Source: Prostheceraeus crozeri (Eukaryota; Platyhelminthes; Polycladida; Euryleptidae). Taken from it: DNA of 64,000 nt. Shown here piece after piece: positions 60,501-64,000 of this stretch (position 1 is its first letter; each line of letters opens with the position of its first letter). The stretch covers positions 761,501 to 825,500 of the forward strand of contig CAJQUW010006363.1 in the NCBI GenBank assembly GCA_907163375.1, read 5' to 3'. Both the position numbers and the translations under genes were made by a program. The notes under the pieces were generated by a model. It ran no database searches. It saw only the letters and a list, made by a program, of their open reading frames with translations, and had not been told where the DNA came from.

Positions 60501-61735
60501 AACTTTCTTTTATAGCTATGGATACTCGGAAGCCGAGATTCAATTTATCTTCGACAAATATGACAGAAATGGTGATCAAACACTGGACGAAGAGGAGCAG
60601 CAAATGATGTTAGATGACATAGTACTGAAGAAAGTGAGTATTTCATCAGTATAGGCACACTCAATGTAATGTATATTCAATATTCATTATATTCACTCAT
60701 TGACTATGAAGTTCCCAGTCAACGCATAAGCAAAATAACATGTAGTGATTCGGCATTGATAAGAAATAAACTACACGATTATAGGTCTACATATACTGTG
60801 AAATATCATTAGACACACAAATGGCAATAACATATGCAGTCAATTTTATACTGACCCTATACACGGTGAACCAAAGCTTTTCACCCAACTATATTATACA
60901 TGCAGAACACAATGTAAACTTAATATGTTATCAACGTGCATATTATATGATTTGATTTGCAGTTAGGGTGTGCACGTTTGACTGTATTCACTTAATCATG
61001 TGACGATATAATTTTTCGGCATATAATTTGTAATTGCAAACAAGTCTGATTGATGTAGTCTTTCCTAGAGAAGTGTGTAAATGCTCTTCTCTTAATTGCT
61101 ATTCACTAGAAATAGTTATATCATGATCACATATAGGAATAGTCCCGTCACGTGTTCAATCAATATTCCACCTATTCTTTGTGAAACAATTCTGAGTGTG
61201 GATAGTATGTCACTATTTCCCATCCACTCCCATATTCATCATCCACTGCATAAGCTACATGTATGTACAAAAAGTTGTGAAATGTGTAGCCTATACATGC
61301 AAGTTGCAGAACCAAAATATATAGATGCACATTTATAATGTATACAGAGCCAAAATCTAAATTCGGGCTCGGCCTAAGACCAGTAGGCCTATTGTTCATT
61401 GCAGCTCTGATCGCTCTGAAACACTTTTGACATACACGTAATTTCACATCGATCGACATCTGTAAACTCATTGAAAATTGTTCTTTCCTCAGAAAAAAAT
61501 TGTCGAAGAATCCGAATCCGAACAGCAACTCGAGGAGAAAGCGCCAATACCAATTCCTGGCGACAATATTACTGTCACTACAGAAATGATAAAGGCGCTT
61601 AAAGAGAGAACAGCTGCGCTAAAAGACCAAGGACTTCTATTGAAGGAGAGGATGGAAAATGTATTTGATATATTAGAGAGACTTAATGCCTGTCAATCGG
61701 AAGACAAAATTTCATCAAGTACAGTGATTGTTTAG
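42435..61735 (+). CDS. PKD2: Polycystin-2 (TRPP-type cation channel), 12 coding exons
   Basis: PKD2 proteins are six-helix TRPP cation channels of cilia and ER membranes, often paired with polycystin-1. Exons 42435-42510, 44459-44572, 46490-46626, 47985-48235, 49756-49980, 50208-50370, 52080-52316, 53061-53242, 55522-55741, 57981-58114, 60516-60633 and 61493-61735 join in phase to 2,100 nt, 699 aa (human about 968). S1 is near residues 48-66. The polycystin/TOP domain spans about 65-290 with RVRN followed by Cys159 and Cys172, the conserved disulfide pair. S2 is 296-320, S3 333-352, S4 383-401, S5 425-450, pore 455-475, then S6. An EF-hand loop lies at 596-607 (D-R-N-G-D...E) and a coiled coil at about 650-685. 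The N terminus is short (about 47 aa before S1) with no RVxP ciliary motif. The filter reads V-L-G-E. Family identity is very secure; exon 1 is the least certain part. Confidence 0.95.
44459..44572 (+). CDS. PKD2: PKD2 exon 2 (pre-S1 and S1)
   Basis: The acceptor is ...TTTTCCAG and the donor G|GTAAGA; both ends are phase 1. It encodes I-W-S-T-P then K-Y-L-K-S-S-F-R-E-F and a hydrophobic S1, matching the human L-W-G-T...K-Y-L-K-S-V-L-R-E-L block in order and spacing. Confidence 0.93.
44573..46489. other. PKD2: PKD2 intron 2
   Basis: 1.9 kb, AT-rich, no element recognised. Confidence 0.6.
46490..46626 (+). CDS. PKD2: PKD2 exon 3 (start of TOP domain)
   Basis: The acceptor is TTTTTCAG and the donor GAG|GTAGGT. 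It runs from phase 1 to phase 0. It encodes S-Y-F-Y-T-H-A-L-E-N-L-F-L-N, the counterpart of human Y-Y-Y-T-R-M-M-S-Q-L-F-L-D just after S1. A hAT-like element begins 17 bp past its donor. Confidence 0.93.
46644..47314. mobile_element. hAT-like MITE rich in CAATTAATTG motifs
   Basis: Flanked by the 8-bp direct repeat TATCAGAG (46636-46643, 47315-47322). Ends are imperfect inverted repeats (CACGGATGATAAAAAATTGA against ATCAGAGATTATCAAAAGTT). Both subterminal regions are packed with AATTGATTG / CAATTAATTG motifs. No gene was seen. It starts 17 bp after the PKD2 exon 3 donor. Confidence 0.65.
47985..48235 (+). CDS. PKD2: PKD2 exon 4 (TOP domain)
   Basis: The acceptor is TTTTCAG and the donor GC|GTAAGT; phase 0 to 2. 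It encodes L-E-G-P-L-M-K-G-L-Y-W, then G-V-P-R-L-R-Q-V-R-V-R-N and P-F-G-P-N-N-S-T-A, among the most conserved PKD2 signatures. Cys159 and Cys172 match the human disulfide pair, and several N-x-S/T sites are present. Confidence 0.97.
48686..48721. repeat. 36-bp perfect palindrome
   Basis: ACGTCTTCGGATACCATG followed at once by its exact reverse complement, with no spacer. The 13-bp GTTCCAGGAATAA lies just after it and also about 110 bp before it (48608). In PKD2 intron 4. Confidence 0.95.
49189..49571. mobile_element. Complete short hAT derivative (copy B) in PKD2 intron 4
   Basis: The 8-bp duplication GTTCAGAA lies at 49181-49188 and 49572-49579. The left end is CAGGGATGCGGAGTCC; the right end is GGACTCCGACTCCACATCCCTG. 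The 383-bp body keeps the end regions and the distal part of the BED-finger segment on the reverse strand. It is a deletion derivative of the family seen in copies A and C. Confidence 0.92.
49756..49980 (+). CDS. PKD2: PKD2 exon 5 (TOP domain)
   Basis: The acceptor is GTTTTCAG and the donor AA|GTAAAT; phase 2 to 2. It encodes W-R-F then Y-W-G-S-L-T-Y-Y-E-G-G-G-Y-S-I-D-L and R-A-V-F-I-D-F-T-T-Y-N-G-N-I-N-L-F-C-V, aligned with human W-I-Y...Y-Y-L-D-L...A-T-F-I-D-F-S-V-Y-N-A-N-I-N-L-F-C-V. Confidence 0.97.
50208..50370 (+). CDS. PKD2: PKD2 exon 6 (end of TOP domain, S2)
   Basis: The acceptor is CTTTCAG and the donor GAG|GTAAGT; phase 2 to 0. It encodes L-I-F-E-F-P-A-S-G-G then F-R-Y-V-R-P-F-D and the S2 helix ending Y-Y-I-T-E-E-I-V-E, matching the human Y-Y-V-V-E-E-I-L-E. 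Confidence 0.96.
50505..51060 (+). repeat. Dispersed repeat, copy 2 (PKD2 intron 6)
   Basis: Diverged copy of 27505-28010, same orientation, with GATCTCG...GAATCATGAAATC near its end. Many small indels suggest an old family. Confidence 0.6.
51520..51830 (+). repeat. Single arm related to the 28-kb palindrome
   Basis: TCTCCGTGAAAAACTGAATC, AACTTTTTACTGTAT, TTGAGCCGACACTCTA and AGTGACTCTCCTG recur in the order found in the left arm of 28094-28595 and its partner arm, but with no inverted copy here. Confidence 0.6.
52080..52316 (+). CDS. PKD2: PKD2 exon 7 (S3, S4)
   Basis: The acceptor is GTCCTTCAG and the donor AAA|GTAAGT; phase 0 to 0. It encodes K-L-S-Y-F-K-E-F-W-N-W-I-D-V-I (human K-L-H-Y-F-R-S-F-W-N-C-L-D-V-V), S3, then F-L-A-Y-W-Q-M-M-F-D and S4 ending I-W-A-K. 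Confidence 0.96.
52715..52870 (+). repeat. Second tRNA-derived SINE family
   Basis: GATGTGGCCTTGTGGTACAG (box A) and TTAGGTCAAACC (box B) lie 45 bp apart, like a tRNA head. The rest does not match the other SINEs. In PKD2 intron 7. Confidence 0.55.
53061..53242 (+). CDS. PKD2: PKD2 exon 8 (S4-S5 linker, S5, pre-pore)
   Basis: The acceptor is TTTTTTAG and the donor TT|GTGAGT; phase 0 to 2. It encodes V-L-K-L-V-R-F-N-S-N-L-T-Q-L (human L-F-K-F-I-N-F-N-R-T-M-S-Q-L), S5, and F-G-A-R-V-H-G-F-R-D-Y-I-H-T. The next 2.28 kb is intron, so the exon border falls within the pore helix. Confidence 0.95.
53725..53780 (-). repeat. tRNA-like head
   Basis: Reverse strand: GGGCCGTAGCTCAATGACGT (box A-like) and CGAATTCAACTC (box B-like). 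A 20-bp duplicate (CTCTGATTGGAACCA / CTCTATGATTGGAACCA) lies just beside it. Confidence 0.35.
55038..55173. repeat. Short inverted-repeat element
   Basis: GGGCGACCGCAACGAAACAG at 55038 pairs with CTGTTTCTGTGCGGTCGCCC ending at 55173, 25-bp arms with one or two mismatches and an 86-bp loop. Probably a small MITE in PKD2 intron 8. Confidence 0.75.
55522..55741 (+). CDS. PKD2: PKD2 exon 9 (pore filter, S6)
   Basis: The acceptor is GTTGAAG and the donor GAA|GTAAGC; phase 2 to 0. Joined to exon 8, the block from V-H-G-F to V-L-G-E is 21 residues, the same as human V-D-D-F to I-L-G-D with no gap. It encodes four Met before V-L-G-E, then L-A-P-L-F-Y-F...F-M-F-F-V-L-L-N-I-F-V-S-I-L-S-D-A-Y-S, the S6 signature. 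Confidence 0.94.
55892..57100. repeat. 1.2-kb palindromic (foldback) element in PKD2 intron 9
   Basis: The outer 40 bp are exact inverted repeats (CACGTGTGTGAAGTTAGCAC at 55892; reverse complement ending at 57100). Arms of about 580 bp contain two tandem units of about 165 bp each, inverted in the other arm. Each unit bears GGCGGTGATGTGAAGTT...CACCGCC and a block AAAATACACAATCAAAACAT. The centre is near 56490. A coding-like frame borders its right edge (57101-57274). A possible short duplication GGAAT lies outside the ends. No transposase was seen. Confidence 0.88.
57981..58114 (+). CDS. PKD2: PKD2 exon 10 (helical part of C-terminal tail)
   Basis: The acceptor is TTCTTTCCAG and the donor AG|GTAAGA; phase 0 to 2. 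It encodes K-K-D-K-I-V-K-K-L then E-I-A-L-K-T-A-D-E-N and F-D-E-W-R. From the end of exon 9 the alignment to human D-L-I-R-K...S-E-S-L runs 28 residues without a gap. Confidence 0.92.
58921..58985 (-). repeat. tRNA-like head (SINE or tRNA relic)
   Basis: Reverse strand: GCAAGGTAGCGCGATGAGAC (box A-like) and CGTCTCGAAATCTC (box B-like) at tRNA spacing, in AT-rich DNA. No complete cloverleaf was drawn. Confidence 0.4.
60086..60310 (+). pseudogene. Reverse transcriptase fragment in PKD2 intron 10
   Basis: Plus strand: F-S-G-V-P-Q-G-S-G-P-G-T-C-L-F, later V-K-L-N-A-N-K-S, the two ends of a CR1-like RT palm. The active-site Y-A/V-D-D is not readable between them. Same strand as PKD2. Confidence 0.7.
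60516..60633 (+). CDS. PKD2: PKD2 exon 11 (EF-hand)
   Basis: The acceptor is CTTTTATAG and the donor AAA|GTGAGT; phase 2 to 0. It encodes E-A-E-I-Q-F-I-F-D-K-Y then a full calcium loop with D596, N598, D600, T602, D604 and E607. This matches human A-E-I-E-A-I-F-T-K-Y-D-Q-D-G-D. Confidence 0.95.
61493..61735 (+). CDS. PKD2: PKD2 exon 12 (coiled coil, stop)
   Basis: The acceptor is TTTCCTCAG; it enters in phase 0 and ends at TAG 61733-61735. It encodes an acidic linker, then A-L-K-E-R...L-K-D-Q-G-L-L-L-K-E-R-M-E-N-V-F-D-I-L-E-R-L, a heptad-like coiled coil matching in position the human oligomerisation coil. The tail after it is only about 14 residues, far shorter than in human. Confidence 0.88.
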   Translation, partial: KKIVEESESEQQLEEKAPIPIPGDNITVTTEMIKALKERTAALKDQGLLLKERMENVFDILERLNACQSEDKISSSTVIV

Positions 61736-61904
61736 TTTCAACAGTCACACAACACAAAATTGTGCAACTAAACTCTTCAATGAATGTAATAATCAATACA
61801 ATAATTACTATTGTTGTCTGCATATCTGCGGGTTTGTGAAGAATGAATTGAATGTACATTTTCGTGTGATCTGATTATGTCTCTTCACACATATGGTTGA
61901 AAAG

Positions 61905-61910
61905 AATAAA
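61905..61910 (+). terminator. PKD2: PKD2 polyadenylation signal (AATAAA)
   Basis: AATAAA lies 170 bp after the PKD2 stop codon and is followed by a T-rich stretch (TGCTTATTTTTCATTTTCTT). This is the usual arrangement for a cleavage site just downstream. Confidence 0.55.
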
Positions 61911-62580
61911 TGCTTATTTTTCATTTTCTTCTGATGATTAGGTCTCGAATCATGAGTCTCGAAATTCAGCATGCCTGCAATCTGTAGTTTTCTATCCTTC
62001 AAATACTATCATTTTTCGCTGATAAATAATTAAGCAAAAATTACCTCAACCCATTCCATAAAGAATACTAGGATGGTGTTCGTTGTCATTTTTAATCCCC
62101 AGCCTCATCATGTAGTAGACAAATTTCTGATGTCTTAATTTCACTTTGTCAAACCATTGATGCACAGGCCTACTCGACAAATTTTTCAATTTAAAATGCG
62201 ATATCCTAAGATTCACCCGCAGATAACCAAGGGATATTTTTAAAATCAGTAAAACATTTCCTATCTGTTGAAAAACAAAACATTTTTCTTCCTGTTGAGC
62301 TCAATTCCTAGAACTGGCTATCAATAACCACAGCCTACTACAAGTGACATTCAGTCAAAGTTTATCGTGTAGCCTACCTATAGGTTGATGCAGGGGCGCA
62401 GACAATGTTCTTGAAGGAGGACATATACCTTCCCGTGGGGTCAAGCGGTTCACGCGTCATAAGTGACGCAGATGCAGATGATCCAGGTGACCGCGCTATT
62501 TTGGACACGGGGTCAAGTGGTGACTAAGCGGCATCGACCGCTTCTTGCTGGATCCTCTGGAAACTGAAAACGCAGATCTA

Positions 62581-63154
62581 TCATTTTGATAGGACTCCGA
62601 CTCCGGGTGGCCAATATGTAAAGCTTAGTTTTTTGAAAAAACTGGTAAGTGGTACCTACATCATAGATTATGATAGGCTTACCTGAACCTATTTTTAGGG
62701 ATCATTTCTGTATCAATTATCGATAATTTTCGATGAAAGTTTATCAAATGTCGCTTAAAGTTGGATGCATATGTTTCGGCTCCTCCCATCGTCTTGATGT
62801 GTGCTTCACACGGTTTTTCTCCAGTCTCTACCAGGCAGGAAAATCCATATCCTTCTCAAAAAAATGAGTGCACTTTCGATTTTAATATGCGCTTTGGATG
62901 AGCCATCACACACGATTAACGTGAGCGTATGAGGATGATGTTCTCAAAAAAACTGGTATTTCATTTTTGTCTCTGATGTGACCTTTGGCGCGTAGATGTG
63001 ATCGAGGCTAGGAAGGCTTGTCTTCTCTGTTAAATCACCGAGTGAAAAGACAATCCCTTTTTCACTATCACGGGTCATTCCCTCAACTATTGCAACTCCG
63101 ACTACAGCAAAAATGATAGGACTCCGGGACTCCGACTCCGACTCCGCATCCATG
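62581..63154 (-). mobile_element. hAT relic with BED zinc finger (copy C)
   Basis: Reverse orientation to copy A over most of its length. It ends GACTCCGCATCCATG at 63154, close to the family terminus. The minus strand reads E-G-M-T-R-D-S-E-K-G-I-V-F-S-L-G-D-L-T-E-K-T-S-L-P-S, then G-F-S-C-L-V-E-T and S-N-F-K-R-H-L-I-N-F-H. It contains more of the pre-finger region than copy A. Confidence 0.75.
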
Positions 63155-63639
63155 CTTAGAGGATAGGTACACATTTACAGAAATCATAGGTTTCTTATAC
63201 ACCGCAGTTTCACAGAAAAACTTCTCTTTGCAGTTCGAAGTGTGTTTCAGTTGTCTGATATTGTGAGTCCGCACATCATCTGTTTTGTGATCAGCTGTTC
63301 GAGTGTGGCTTCTGTAACACCCGCCCACCAGAGCCGCCCACACATAACTGTCTGCATTATCGATTTTTGCACGTGACTTTCTACGCATAACTTGACGATC
63401 AAGATGGGGATGTTTTGATGGTGTTCGGCGGATGTGTGCAAGTGCTTTAACGAAACATCAACTTCTGGATGTACTAAGAGATGCCATTCACAAAGCTGAT
63501 GACTGTCAATCTGGTCAATCTGCCATAAATGCTGACGCAATAAAATAAGCTGTTTCTGACGCTGTCAATGAAATCAAGGTCGAATTAAGGGCTGAAAGTA
63601 AATCTATGATAGAGAATGTGGAACGGAGATTAGAAAGAG

Positions 63640-63960
63640 AAGTTAATATGATAACACCACAGCAAGTCTAGAGAGTGACGTTGAGAATATAATAATTGAT
63701 GAACTTGAGCTTCGTGAATCAAAGCGAAGTAATGTTGTGATTTTTGGAGTAAGTGAGAGTGAGAGTACTGCCAAAGACCAAAGTCGTGAGCACGATAATA
63801 AGCAATTAAAAAAGACTTGCTTTCCACCCTCAATCTAGACCATAAAGTTGAGATGGCAAGATCATTTCAGTTTGGTAGAAGAGGGACACTATCCAGACCC
63901 ATCAAAGTTGTACTGAACTCTCCCTTTTTTGAAATTGTTTGCTTGCATAGCATAGTAACA
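63640..63960 (+). pseudogene. LINE ORF1 relic downstream of PKD2
   Basis: Plus strand: E-L-E-L-R-E-S-K-R-S-N-V-V-I-F-G-V-S-E-S-E-S then, after a frame change, V-E-M-A-R-S-F-Q-F-G-R-R-G and R-P-I-K-V-V-L. The pattern (R-x-x-N-V-V-I-x-G-V-x-E ... R-P-x-K-V-x-L) is that of CR1/L2-type ORF1. It runs toward the window edge. Confidence 0.72.
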
Positions 63961-64000
63961 CTAATTATTTTTGGCTGCCATTAACATTCCTCCACATTTG

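Noticed and set aside
1-64000. CRISPR arrays, operons, rRNA genes, LTR retroelements, Polintons
   Set aside because: No regular spacer array, no tightly packed intronless genes, no rRNA-like conserved blocks, and no gag/integrase/capsid-type frames or long direct terminal repeats were seen.

Overview
The window is AT-rich animal nuclear DNA. It has spliced genes with GT/AG introns of 1-7 kb, tRNA-derived SINEs, CR1/RTE-type LINE relics, hAT and piggyBac DNA transposons and Penelope-like retroelements. The two host genes are metazoan: a polycystin-2 channel (PKD2) and a protein-L-isoaspartate methyltransferase-domain protein (PCMTD). The repeat content suggests a marine or aquatic invertebrate, but the sequence alone does not fix the phylum.

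Layout. Positions 1-24,000 hold a PCMTD-type gene on the minus strand. Its ATG exon is at 23,521-23,621 and three further exons lie at 20,725-21,001, 14,040-14,246 and 6,694-6,811; the 3' coding part was not found. Its introns carry SINEs, LINE relics and a CR1-like LINE (15,850-19,800) that is itself interrupted by a complete hAT MITE (17,743-18,823) and by a second inverted-repeat element. From 24,000 to 42,000 I found no host exon and mobile DNA dominates: foldback elements, a hAT relic with a BED zinc finger, an apparently intact three-exon piggyBac (30,316-33,839, TTAA duplications) sitting in a palindromic MITE, and a nest of hAT (34,094-42,069) containing hAT (34,500-41,219) containing two Penelope-like insertions and a foldback element.

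From 42,435 to 61,735 on the plus strand lies PKD2. Twelve coding exons join with matching intron phases into exactly 2,100 nt (699 aa). The model has six membrane segments, the polycystin/TOP domain, the pore, one EF-hand and a C-terminal coiled coil. The selectivity-filter triplet reads LGE rather than the LGD of human PKD2. Its introns hold a 1.2-kb near-perfect palindrome, hAT MITEs, a 36-bp perfect palindrome and an RT relic. Downstream are a hAT relic and a LINE ORF1 relic.

The two host genes are divergent (5' ends facing), about 18.8 kb apart, and nothing in the sequence links their functions. No prokaryotic operon, CRISPR array, rRNA or retroviral/LTR element was seen. Exon borders were set by hand from splice consensus, reading phase and remembered family alignments; no search was run.
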